Below are positions 54,354 to 61,486 of a DNA stretch of 64,000 nucleotides, in pieces; within the stretch, counting starts at the first letter, position 1; every line of letters starts with the position of its first letter. The stretch spans positions 868,001 through 932,000 of the forward strand of contig CAWJJQ010000009.1 of assembly GCA_963843255.1 (NCBI GenBank), written 5' to 3'. A program made the translations under genes and the position numbers. The notes below the pieces were generated by a model. That model was not told the DNA's origin. It saw only the letters and a list, made by a program, of their open reading frames with translations, and made no database searches. This stretch comes from Bog-159 sp963843255 (GTDB taxonomy: Bacteria; Acidobacteriota; Terriglobia; Bryobacterales; Bryobacteraceae).

Positions 54354-56090
54354 ATGAACGCCGTTAGCTTTCGCAATCTCGTGGTACGTAGTTCGATGTA
54401 CGCGGCCCTGGCGATGGTGGCGTGCACGCCAGTCGCACTGAAGGCTGACAAGCCCAAACCGTCCGCGCCCGCGCCTAAAGCCCCCGCGCCAAAGCCGGCA
54501 GCCAAGCCGGCCACCCCGGCTGCCAGGCCCGCCGGTACGCCGGGCGCCAAGCCGGCAGGTACCCCTGGCGCGGCCGGCCACACCACCACACCTGCTGCTC
54601 ACACCACCACTCCCGGCGCGCATACCACAACCCCGGGCGCTCATACCACAACCCCGGGCGCTCATACCACCGCTGCGGGGGCTCATACCACGCCCACCGG
54701 CGGCCAGAAATTCGGCACGAATGCCGGCGGTGGCAAGACCGTAACCACCAAGAGCGGCGCCCAGGTGCACTACAACGCCGGCGGACACGTGGCGGTAGTT
54801 CACGCTCACGGAATGGATATTCACCATGGGCCAGGCGGCGCCCGCACCGTTGTGCGCACGCGGCCCGGTGGCGTGGTAGTGGTCAGCAACCGCTACGGCC
54901 ATGGTTACATCGGGCATCCTTACCGCTATCACGGCGTCGAGTATGTGCACCGGACCTACTATTACAACGGTGTCGTCTACGGCCGCTTCTACCGCCCCTA
55001 CACTTATTGGGGCGTTCCTCTGAACGTGTACTCGCCCGGCTTCTACTTCGCACCGGCGTTCTACGGCTGGGCTTACGCCGCCTGGGCTGCGCCCATCGCC
55101 TATCCCTGGGGCTGGGCCGGCAATCCCTGGTACGGATATTACGGCGCGTATTTCACACCTTACCCTGTGTACGCCAGCCCGGCACTGTGGTTGACGGATT
55201 ACTACGTTGCGCAAACCTTGCAGGCGGCCTATGCCGAGCGCGCCGCTGAACTGGCCAATGCCCAAGCCGCCGCCGCGCCCGCCCCCATGTCCCCGGATGT
55301 GAAGAACGCCATCGCCGAAGAAGTGCGGAGGCAGATTGCCCTCGAAAACAACGAGGCGTCGGCCGGCGCGGCTGCCACGCCCGATCCGGGTTCGAGCGGG
55401 ATCGCCCGTATCCTGGCTGACCCCACATCGCACGTATTTCTCGTATCCGCGCCGCTCGATGTGCCGTCCAGCGCCGGCGGGACCTGCGGCGTCACCGAAG
55501 GCGACGTTCTGCAACTCAACCCCGGCACGCCGGCCAATTCGCAAACGGCCAACCTGATCGTCATGTCCAGCAAAGGTCAGGATTGCCTGAAGGGAACCAG
55601 CGTGGCGATCAATATCTCGGATCTGCAGGATATGCAGAACCACATGCGGGAAACCATCGACCAGGGTATGGCCGACCTGCGTACCAAGCAGGGGCAGAAC
55701 GGTATTCCGGCCGCGCCGGCTGCCGCCAAAGCCGAGCCTGTGAAGACCGAGTTCGCCGCTATTGCGCCGCCGCCGGATCCGAACGTGAAGACCGAGCTAG
55801 GCGATCAGACCAAGGAAGCCGACCAGGCGGATCGCGAAGTGACCACTGAGGTGGGCAATGGTCCGAACGCCGGTTCGGGCGGCGCGGGCGCTCCTGGAGC
55901 GGTGGATGCACCCAAAGCTCCAGCCGTGGCCCCGGCTCCCAAAACCATTTCCCTGGGCCAGAGCACGGATGAGGTGACCGCGATCTTAGGGCAGCCCAAG
56001 AACATCGTAGATATGGGCGCCAAGAAGATCTATGTGTATAGCGATCTGAAGATCACCTTCACCGCCGGAAAGGTCAGTCTGGTGCAATAG
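54354..56090 (+). CDS. Exported low-complexity protein with the same C-terminal motif (second paralog)
   Basis: 578 residues from ATG 54354 after TTGGAG. After a signal-like start come a Pro/Ala/Lys region and four or five repeats of the type G-A-H-T-T-T-P. A central region is very rich in Tyr, Trp and Gly (RPYTYWGVPLNVYSPG, YGWAYAAWAAP). The last 45 residues (ISLGQSTDEVTAILGQPKN ... YSDLKITFTAGKV) match the C-terminus of the preceding gene. It is likely an envelope or matrix protein; no enzyme motif is seen. A double-hairpin repeat begins at its stop codon. Confidence 0.7.
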   Translation: MNAVSFRNLVVRSSMYAALAMVACTPVALKADKPKPSAPAPKAPAPKPAAKPATPAARPAGTPGAKPAGTPGAAGHTTTPAAHTTTPGAHTTTPGAHTTTPGAHTTAAGAHTTPTGGQKFGTNAGGGKTVTTKSGAQVHYNAGGHVAVVHAHGMDIHHGPGGARTVVRTRPGGVVVVSNRYGHGYIGHPYRYHGVEYVHRTYYYNGVVYGRFYRPYTYWGVPLNVYSPGFYFAPAFYGWAYAAWAAPIAYPWGWAGNPWYGYYGAYFTPYPVYASPALWLTDYYVAQTLQAAYAERAAELANAQAAAAPAPMSPDVKNAIAEEVRRQIALENNEASAGAAATPDPGSSGIARILADPTSHVFLVSAPLDVPSSAGGTCGVTEGDVLQLNPGTPANSQTANLIVMSSKGQDCLKGTSVAINISDLQDMQNHMRETIDQGMADLRTKQGQNGIPAAPAAAKAEPVKTEFAAIAPPPDPNVKTELGDQTKEADQADREVTTEVGNGPNAGSGGAGAPGAVDAPKAPAVAPAPKTISLGQSTDEVTAILGQPKNIVDMGAKKIYVYSDLKITFTAGKVSLVQ

Positions 56091-56140
56091 TGGGGCAGGC
56101 CCATGCTTGACAATGCCCTGCGCGGGGCTCTCAGCCCCGC
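56090..56140 (+). repeat. Double-hairpin gene-end repeat, copy 6
   Basis: It begins at the last base of the upstream TAG. The first hairpin has a longer loop (GCAGGC ... GCCCTGC with about twelve bases between). The second is GCGGGGCT-CTC-AGCCCCGC (56122-56140). A separate strong terminator follows, so two terminator-like structures lie between convergent genes. Confidence 0.8.
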
Positions 56141-56155
56141 TCTTTTCTAACCCCC

Positions 56156-56184
56156 AAAACCCCGCCCTCAAAGGCGGGGTTTTT
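56156..56184. terminator. Bidirectional intrinsic terminator
   Basis: AAAACCCCGCC (56156-56166) pairs with GGCGGGGTTTT (56173-56183) around loop ctcaaa, flanked by T runs on the plus strand and A's giving T's on the minus strand. It serves the convergent genes on both sides; the stop of the minus-strand gene is in its loop. Confidence 0.85.
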
Positions 56185-57544
56185 CTTTGCCAGCCACTTC
56201 CCGAATCAACACACCAGCCTCCGTGTCGTGCGGCACATCCAGCTCCAGTATCCCCCCCGGATCCGTCTGCTCTTCGCTTATCTCCTCGTCATCCACCTCG
56301 ATCGCGTAAGTCTGCCGCGCATGCAAGCCCACCACGAACACTGGTTCCGTTCCCTGCGCCGTCACTTTGAACTTATTCGTCCGCGCCCCAAACAGAATCA
56401 TGGCGCGGCCCATGTCCAGCGGCTCCGCGGTGGCGTGCGCGTCCAGCGTGGTGATGCCGCCATCCTGAAAAATCTGCAGCTCCCCGCCGAACGATCCCAG
56501 CCACGTCGCGGATTCCTCCCAACTGCCGCGCACGAAGAGGCGGCCGAACAGCGTATCGTGCAGGACCAGCGGCGCCTGAAAGTAGCTGAGACCCGGCTGA
56601 TAGGGATTCGCCCACATGAACTCATAGGGTGCGCCGAAAGTGCCGCGCAGCAGGAAATGATCGTTCAATAGCCAGCCTTGTAAGATCTGGCTGCCCGGCG
56701 CATTGCTGTCGTATGCCACCATGCTGAATTCGGCCGCGCGCGAGAGAGCCGCGCGGCGCACATCCGGCTCGCCGCCGGCATGCGGTGAACACGGAATGCG
56801 GTAATCGTTTTCGCCGGCCGGAAAAGTCGCCGGGTAATAGCTGAGGATCTGTTCCACCGGCAGATCCGTGAAGAAGTGCGGCGCGGCCTCCCGTAGATCC
56901 TGGTTGAAATTGTCGCGCACCACATGCAGCATCTCCATCAAGGCGTACGTGTCGTCCCGTCCCAACACAGGATTCCCGTTATTCAGCCCGGGCACGATCT
57001 GTTTTTCCCACCAATGATGGATAATCTGATCCATTTCGCGCTCGGGCACATTCGCCACATGTCCCGAAAGAGCCGCCGCCGCCAGCAGCCGCGCGCGCAC
57101 CGCGGGCACTGCGGAGTCATTGTGTGTCTGCTCCATGCGCCGCGCGATTTTGGCCGCCAGGGTCTTGGATTGCGTGTCGCTCAACAGATCCTGGCACCAG
57201 TCGAACACCAGCGCCAGTTGACGCAGATCCGTCGCGCCGGTTCCCAATGCCCAGGTCACCGCCTGCTTGCCTATATCTGCATTGCCGGATATCTGGTAAT
57301 ACAGTGCGGAAGCAAACCCCGGCTCCGGCATCGGGGCTTTCCCTGCCATCAGAAGGTGAAATTGATTCCATCGCAGCGACTGGCGATCGCGCTCGCGGCG
57401 TAGCAGCTTCAAACGGCGCGCGCCCAAAAAAATTCTGGGATGTGGATTATCGATGCGCAGGCTTTCATCCTGCGCCAACGCCGCACCAGCTACGAGTGTC
57501 ACAACCAGCGCGAGCGCGACTTCCTTAAAATACCAAAAGCACAT
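56168..57544 (-). CDS. Secreted heparinase II/III- or alginate-lyase-like protein (unassigned)
   Basis: 458 residues with a Sec signal ending AALAQ. The N-terminal HPRIFLGARRLKLL resembles the HPRLfLTaerL opening of alpha/alpha-toroid polysaccharide lyases, and the mid-region is helical. The C-terminal part is beta-rich (QDGGITTLDAHAT, MILFGARTNKFKV). No catalytic Tyr/His set could be placed, so lyase activity is not claimed. The stop lies in a terminator loop. It is the first gene left of a 700-base gene-free region. Confidence 0.5.
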   Translation of the reverse strand: MCFWYFKEVALALVVTLVAGAALAQDESLRIDNPHPRIFLGARRLKLLRRERDRQSLRWNQFHLLMAGKAPMPEPGFASALYYQISGNADIGKQAVTWALGTGATDLRQLALVFDWCQDLLSDTQSKTLAAKIARRMEQTHNDSAVPAVRARLLAAAALSGHVANVPEREMDQIIHHWWEKQIVPGLNNGNPVLGRDDTYALMEMLHVVRDNFNQDLREAAPHFFTDLPVEQILSYYPATFPAGENDYRIPCSPHAGGEPDVRRAALSRAAEFSMVAYDSNAPGSQILQGWLLNDHFLLRGTFGAPYEFMWANPYQPGLSYFQAPLVLHDTLFGRLFVRGSWEESATWLGSFGGELQIFQDGGITTLDAHATAEPLDMGRAMILFGARTNKFKVTAQGTEPVFVVGLHARQTYAIEVDDEEISEEQTDPGGILELDVPHDTEAGVLIREVAGKEKPRL

Positions 57545-57648
57545 TCTCCACCGATTGTGTCATAGCGACACACTGCCCGCCCACACGGCCACAAGCTGCA
57601 GAAAAGTGCGGCAGGAGACGTTGCGCAATTTCAGCAGGATAGAGACGA

Positions 57649-57677
57649 TTGACACTTGGTGATCTGGTTGCTATTTT
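57649..57677 (+). promoter_or_regulatory. Promoter of a candidate small RNA
   Basis: A perfect TTGACA (57649-57654), a 17-base spacer and TATTTT (57672-57677). No protein start lies downstream, but a hairpin-rich stretch ending in a T run does, so this probably drives the RNA at 57684-57840. Confidence 0.6.
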
Positions 57678-57683
57678 CGGTGA

Positions 57684-57840
57684 TGAATTGGCGAAGTAAC
57701 TTTTAACCTGCCCTCTGCTGCAACAGGCAGGCGGAAGCGGAACGAGCGCAACAAGACAACGTGCTTGCGGGAGCCGGTGTTCGTAACAGTATTTGGGCTC
57801 GGTATTCTTCCCTTGTTGGTTGCAACAGAGGGGTTTTTTT
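57684..57840 (+). ncRNA. Candidate structured small RNA 1 with terminal stem and T run
   Basis: From the promoter the transcript would be about 155 bases. CCCTCTGCTGCAAC (57711-57724) pairs with GTTGCAACAGAGGG (57819-57832) in 13 of 14 positions, closing the molecule just before TTTTTTT (57834-57840). Inside, CAACAAG pairs with CTTGTTG, and a GAGCC/GGCTC arm carries a TGTT/AACA tip. The long closing stem and internal asymmetry recall 6S RNA, but I could not match 6S sequence motifs, so no family is assigned. Confidence 0.5.
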
Positions 57841-57867
57841 GTGAACGGTCTTCTACGATCTCCCCGG

Positions 57868-58055
57868 GGGTCTGAGGTTGCGGTATTCATCTGGCATTCG
57901 TGGCGAGGAAGCTTGGACGCGGACCTTGCCAGGAATGCCGGTAGAAAAACGGTAGATCCAGATGGTCCGCCACCGGATCCCAGCCCAACCTGGGCGAGCC
58001 GCATCGGAAGGGTGCTCTAGCCGGTCCTAAGGGCAGCCCCGATGCGGTTTTTCTT
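57868..58055 (+). ncRNA. Candidate structured small RNA 2: rod-like hairpin plus terminator
   Basis: A long rod can be drawn: GGGGTCT with GGATCCC, GGTTGCGG with CCGCCACC, CATCT with AGATG, GGCATTC with GAATGCC, and GGCGAGG with CCTTGCC, leaving an apical loop near 57915 and a 20-base bulge on the 3' side. Then come a small CCCAG hairpin and a terminator, CCGCATCGG (57999-58007) with CCGATGCGG (58039-58047), followed by TTTTTCTTTTT. It could be read through from RNA 1. Not identified; no start codon context supports a protein. Confidence 0.5.
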
Positions 58056-58060
58056 TTTAA

Positions 58061-58177
58061 GCGCAAAGGGCCACCTGTCCGCGCCGCCAAGAAAGATGGA
58101 ACTCGCGAGCGTGTGGCGGCGCGGCCGTGGTCCGTTTTGCGCGATCAAATCAAAAGCGCAAAGGGCCACGTGTCCGC
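58061..58177 (+). repeat. One and a partial unit of the array-type hairpin repeat
   Basis: A complete unit (58061-58143) has GCGCAAAGGGCCAC opposite GTGGTCCGTTTTGCGC, and CGCGCCGCCA opposite TGGCGGCGCG. A second unit begins at 58156 and is cut off after about 22 bases by a double-hairpin repeat. The outer stem differs from the arrays at 60.6 and 63.2 kb but still pairs. Confidence 0.75.
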
Positions 58178-58218
58178 GTGGGGCAGGCCCCCGGCCTGCA
58201 AGGGGCTCTTAGCCCCGC
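58178..58218 (+). repeat. Double-hairpin gene-end repeat, copy 7
   Basis: GGCAGGCCCCCGGCCTGC, then GGGGCT-CTT-AGCCCC. It interrupts a unit of the array-type repeat, showing it arrived later, and ends 27 bases before the stop of the convergent ABC ATPase gene. Confidence 0.8.
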
Positions 58219-58244
58219 CCTGCGGCCGAGGGCGGCCCAGTGTC

Positions 58245-59018
58245 CTACACCCAGTCCAACTGCGCATACCGCTCGCCGGTCAGATGTAGGAACAATTCCT
58301 CGAGCGTGCGAAACTCCCGCCCGTCATGCGCAATCGTCCCGTCCCGATCGAGCGCCGTGATATCGCCCTGCCACACCAGCTTCCCCGGAGGCGTGATGAT
58401 AGCCACCTGTTGGCATAGCCGCTCCACCGTCTCGAGCACGTGCGTCGTCAGAAAAACCGTGCGCCCCTGCGCGGTGATCTTGTGCAGCCATTGTTTGATG
58501 GACGCCACTCCCGCCGGATCGATGCTCTCGAAGGGCTCGTCCAGAAAAAGCAGCTCCGGCGTGTGAATCACAGCCGCCGCGAATGCCACGCGCTTGCGCA
58601 TGCCGGCGCTGAATTCCGACAGGCGTTTCTTGCCGGTCCCACCGAGTTCCATGGCGTCCAGCAGCTCCGTCACACGGCGGCGCGCCGTCGCTTCGTCCAG
58701 ACCGAACATGCGCGCCTGAAAGAACAGAAATTCGTGCGCGTAAAGTGCGTCGAAAAGCCCCAGCGATTCGGGCATCACGCCCATGCGCCGTTTGAGGGCC
58801 ACGGAATTGCCGTTGAACGGCTCGCCTAAAATGCGGATCTCGCCCGCGCTCGGATCAAGCAGGCCGGTCAGGCAGCCTATGGTCGTGCTCTTCCCCGACC
58901 CGTTGGGTCCCAGAAAACCGAACATGGTTCCGCTGGGTACCGACAAGGATAGGTCCCCGACCGCCACGGTCTCTCCATACTTCTTGGTCAGGTGATCGAT
59001 TTCAATGGCAGGCTTCAC
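58245..59018 (-). CDS. ABC transporter ATP-binding protein (ABC-2 exporter)
   Basis: 257 residues with Walker A GPNGSGKSTT (about residue 37), signature LSEFSAGMRKRVAFA, Walker B ELLFLDEPFESIDP and the H-loop TTHVLE. It is the ATPase of a two-component exporter with the permease gene 3 bases upstream. The drug or polymer exported is unknown. The ATPase C-terminus ends LDWV. Confidence 0.92.
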   Translation of the reverse strand: MKPAIEIDHLTKKYGETVAVGDLSLSVPSGTMFGFLGPNGSGKSTTIGCLTGLLDPSAGEIRILGEPFNGNSVALKRRMGVMPESLGLFDALYAHEFLFFQARMFGLDEATARRRVTELLDAMELGGTGKKRLSEFSAGMRKRVAFAAAVIHTPELLFLDEPFESIDPAGVASIKQWLHKITAQGRTVFLTTHVLETVERLCQQVAIITPPGKLVWQGDITALDRDGTIAHDGREFRTLEELFLHLTGERYAQLDWV

Positions 59019-59021
59019 CGC

Positions 59022-60596
59022 TCAGCTCCGTCCTTCGATAGTATTCAAAAGCGACTCCCGCCGGCTCACAAAAATCTCCGCGCCGCGGCGCAGGCAGTAT
59101 GCATAAAAAACGATGGCCACAGCCGCGCCCGCGAATGCCGCCCACCAATAGCTCAGCACGATTTCCGGCGCGACCGCCTTATCGAGCGTGATCACGCCGA
59201 AGATGCTCACCATGATGCCGCCGATAAGCAGTATGTTCGCGCCCAGCGAGAGTTGATTGCCGAACGTGCTTTCGAAATCCGTGCGGCGCGGCGAGAGGAG
59301 CGAGGTCCAGATGGCCAGGCCGTTGAACAGGAACAATCCGCTAATCCCGCAGCCTAACAACATCGGTGCGATGCGCGCATCGAAAGGCACCGGCGCCACG
59401 AAAATCCAGAGCAGCCACGCGACGATCACCAAAATGCTCCCCAGCGACACCGCCGTATAGCTGCTGGCGCGCAGAATAGCGCCGGGTGGCACCGGCAGCA
59501 GGAAATAACGCCGGAAGCCGGAAGCATCGAAACCAAACTGGTTGGTAGACATCACCGCCGTGCCCAGAAATCCGACTACCAGAAAAGCGCCCAGCGCGCG
59601 CACCGCATAGTGCAACGGTGCGCCGTGCTGGCCGTTGGCAAATGTGACGAACGCCAGCGCCGGAATGGCGGAAATAAAGTTGAAGCGCACTTTATTCGAC
59701 CGCATGTAGTAGCGCAGCGAGCGGCCCACCAGCGGCCCCAGCGACGGCCCGAAAATGGATGCGGCGCGCTCGTAGCGATCGTCCCAGGTTACGGCCGCGG
59801 CCGCTGCGGTGCGGGGTAGGGCCGCCTGCCGCTCCAGAACCGCCAGCAACATCAGGAGCACCGCGATCCATCCGGCCAGCAGCGCCAGGCTGTGGAACAG
59901 CCGCACGGCATCCGGGTTCACCATCAACGCCGCGGCCGCAAACGGCGGCGAGTATTCGAGCGCGGCCAGCATGGCTTGCCTGGATCCACGCGCGTTTGCC
60001 AGTCGCGGGATCAGGATACCCGGCAGCATGCAAACCCCGATCAGGATCACAAACAGAATCGCGGTGCCGCCCCTGACCTTCGAGAGCCACTCGATCAGCG
60101 TAGCCAGCACGCGCGCGATCAGGTAATCCGCGATCAGCAGCAGCATGGCCCCTACCGCGCCCAGCCAGAAGCCGCCCGTTCCAAACACGTACATGCCTGT
60201 CGAAAGACCCAGAAACAGCGCCAGCGCGAACAACCAGATGGGCTCCGCGATGCCCGTCAGGTGCCGTGCCGCCAGCCGCTCTCCGGAGTTCAGCGCGAAG
60301 CGCCGTAGCGCCGCATCCGTGAAAGCGCTGTTGATGCCGAAACCGGTGACCACCGAGATGAGCAGCGCATTCAACGACAGGCCGCCCAGCACCGCTTGCG
60401 CCACGCTCTCGGCTTTGCCCGAATGCACCGCCATCATGGCGGTGCCATATCCCCCCGCCGCCATCAGCAGCAGGATCAGCAGCGCGAACGTGTAACCGGC
60501 CAGGAACAGCGCGATGCGGCCGTTGCGTGTGCGGGTCTGCGCCCAGAGCAGCTTGTAACGCAGTCCCACTAGTTGGAAGATGAGCGGGGCGTTCAT
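59022..60596 (-). CDS. ABC-2-type transporter permease
   Basis: 524 residues, all-helical with about twelve hydrophobic segments in two halves, joined by a more polar middle (RQAALPRTAAAAAVTWDDRYE). No signal peptide. It is cotranscribed with the ATPase (3-base gap). The length suits a fused dimer-like ABC-2 permease. The array of hairpin repeats begins 32 bases upstream of its start on the plus strand. Confidence 0.85.
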   Translation of the reverse strand: MNAPLIFQLVGLRYKLLWAQTRTRNGRIALFLAGYTFALLILLLMAAGGYGTAMMAVHSGKAESVAQAVLGGLSLNALLISVVTGFGINSAFTDAALRRFALNSGERLAARHLTGIAEPIWLFALALFLGLSTGMYVFGTGGFWLGAVGAMLLLIADYLIARVLATLIEWLSKVRGGTAILFVILIGVCMLPGILIPRLANARGSRQAMLAALEYSPPFAAAALMVNPDAVRLFHSLALLAGWIAVLLMLLAVLERQAALPRTAAAAAVTWDDRYERAASIFGPSLGPLVGRSLRYYMRSNKVRFNFISAIPALAFVTFANGQHGAPLHYAVRALGAFLVVGFLGTAVMSTNQFGFDASGFRRYFLLPVPPGAILRASSYTAVSLGSILVIVAWLLWIFVAPVPFDARIAPMLLGCGISGLFLFNGLAIWTSLLSPRRTDFESTFGNQLSLGANILLIGGIMVSIFGVITLDKAVAPEIVLSYWWAAFAGAAVAIVFYAYCLRRGAEIFVSRRESLLNTIEGRS

Positions 60597-60627
60597 GTCC
60601 GAAACTTTATTCTATTCAACCCCGCCA

Positions 60628-61205
60628 GCGCAAAGGGCCGCGAGTCCGCGCCGCCAAACAGGATAGGAACTCGCGCGATGGTGGCGGCGCGGCCGTGGGC
60701 CCGTTTTGCGCGATTAAACCAAAGCGCAAAGGGCCGCGTGCCCGCGCCGCCAATGCAGGACAGGAACTCGCGCGACGGTGGCGGCGCGGCCGTGGGCCCG
60801 TTTTGCGCGATTAAACCAAAGCGCAAAGGGCCGCGAGTCCGCGCCGCCAAACAGGATAGGAACTCGCGCGACGGTGGCGGCGCGGCCGTGGGCCCGTTTT
60901 GCGCGATTAAACCAAAGCGCAAAGGGCCGCGTGCCCGCGCCGCCAAACAGGATAGGAACTCGCGCGACGGTGGCGGCGCGGCCGTGGGCCCGTTTTGCGC
61001 GATTAAACCAAAGCGCAAAGGGCCGCGTGCCCGCGGCGCCAATGCAGGACAGGAACTCGCGCGACGGTGGCGGCGCGGCCGTGGGCCCGTTTTGCGCGAT
61101 TAAACCAAAGCGCAAAGGGCCGCGTGCCCGCGCCGCCAATGCAGGACAGGAACTCGCGCGACGGTGGCGGCGCGGCCGTAGGCCCGTTTTGCGCGATTAA
61201 AACAA
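60628..61205 (+). repeat. Tandem array 1: six 96-97-base hairpin units
   Basis: Units start at 60628, 60724, 60821, 60917, 61013 and 61110. Each begins GCGCAAAGGGCC and ends GGCCCGTTTTGCGC, with inner arms CCGCGCCGCCA and TGGCGGCGCGG. Each unit therefore folds into one near-complete stem of about 30 pairs with a loop of roughly 25 bases. Two loop variants (with or without a one-base difference) are mixed along the array. No spacers separate units. Open frames across it on both strands are by-products of the period being near a multiple of three. Confidence 0.92.
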
Positions 61206-61240
61206 ATGCCACGATAAACATTTGTTATGCGAAGGCCTTC

Positions 61241-61269
61241 TTGCATTTCCAAAACTTGTAGGGTAAACT
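61241..61269 (+). promoter_or_regulatory. Possible promoter before the ilv leader
   Basis: TTGCAT (61241-61246), 17 bases, TAAACT (61264-61269). Both boxes are weak matches and would leave a very short untranslated leader before the leader-peptide ATG, so confidence is low. Confidence 0.3.
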
Positions 61270-61283
61270 CAGGAAAGTCATCT

Positions 61284-61391
61284 ATGTTTGGCCGTTTCAC
61301 AGACCGGTTTGTCCGCACGCTAAACTTGTCCCGCCTGTCTGTACCTGTAATTATTATTATCGTACTGGTCATCGTAGCCGGCCCCGCTTGA
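61284..61391 (+). CDS. ilvB attenuator leader peptide (35 residues, Ile/Val/Leu-rich)
   Basis: ATG 61284, preceded by AGGAAAG, reads 35 codons to TGA 61389-61391. Residues 20-31 are V-P-V-I-I-I-I-V-L-V-I-V, so ten of twelve are Ile, Val or Leu, the amino acids made by the downstream pathway. The stop codon falls in the 5' strand of an antiterminator stem. This fits the known leader-peptide control of ilvB/ilvL operons: low charged tRNA stalls the ribosome and prevents termination. It is too short to be flagged as an ordinary gene. Confidence 0.9.
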   Translation: MFGRFTDRFVRTLNLSRLSVPVIIIIVLVIVAGPA

Positions 61392-61456
61392 GGCCGTCTC
61401 GGAGTGGTTCCGAGGCCATCAGCGGGGCGAAACAAGCCGGCTGATGGCCTTTTTTG
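61381..61456 (+). promoter_or_regulatory. ilvB transcription attenuator (antiterminator and terminator stems)
   Basis: Antiterminator: GCCCCGCT (61381-61388) pairs with AGCGGGGC (61421-61428), helped by GGC/GCC and CTCGG/CCGAG inside. Terminator: AGGCCATCAGC (61413-61423) pairs with GCTGATGGCCT (61440-61450), followed by TTTTTT. The two share 61413-61428, so only one can form. A ribosome at the leader stop would cover 61381-61391 and let the terminator form. Confidence 0.88.
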
Positions 61457-61486
61457 TTTTTTACGAGACTTTTTGAGACACAACCT

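Noticed and set aside
57868..57985. TPP-type riboswitch
   Set aside because: Isolated CTGAG and ATCTGG strings occur, but the conserved helices are not formed and no thiamine gene follows.
57793..58020. 75-residue plus-strand frame in the gene-free region
   Set aside because: It crosses a terminator T run and two structured segments; no family resemblance.
60573..61103. Repetitive Arg/Ala/Gly-rich open frames over array 1
   Set aside because: The period of 96-97 bases keeps frames open by chance; no start context and the frame shifts at every 97-base unit.
60628..61205. CRISPR array
   Set aside because: Units are contiguous near-identical 96-97-base hairpins with no unique spacers, and no cas genes are near.
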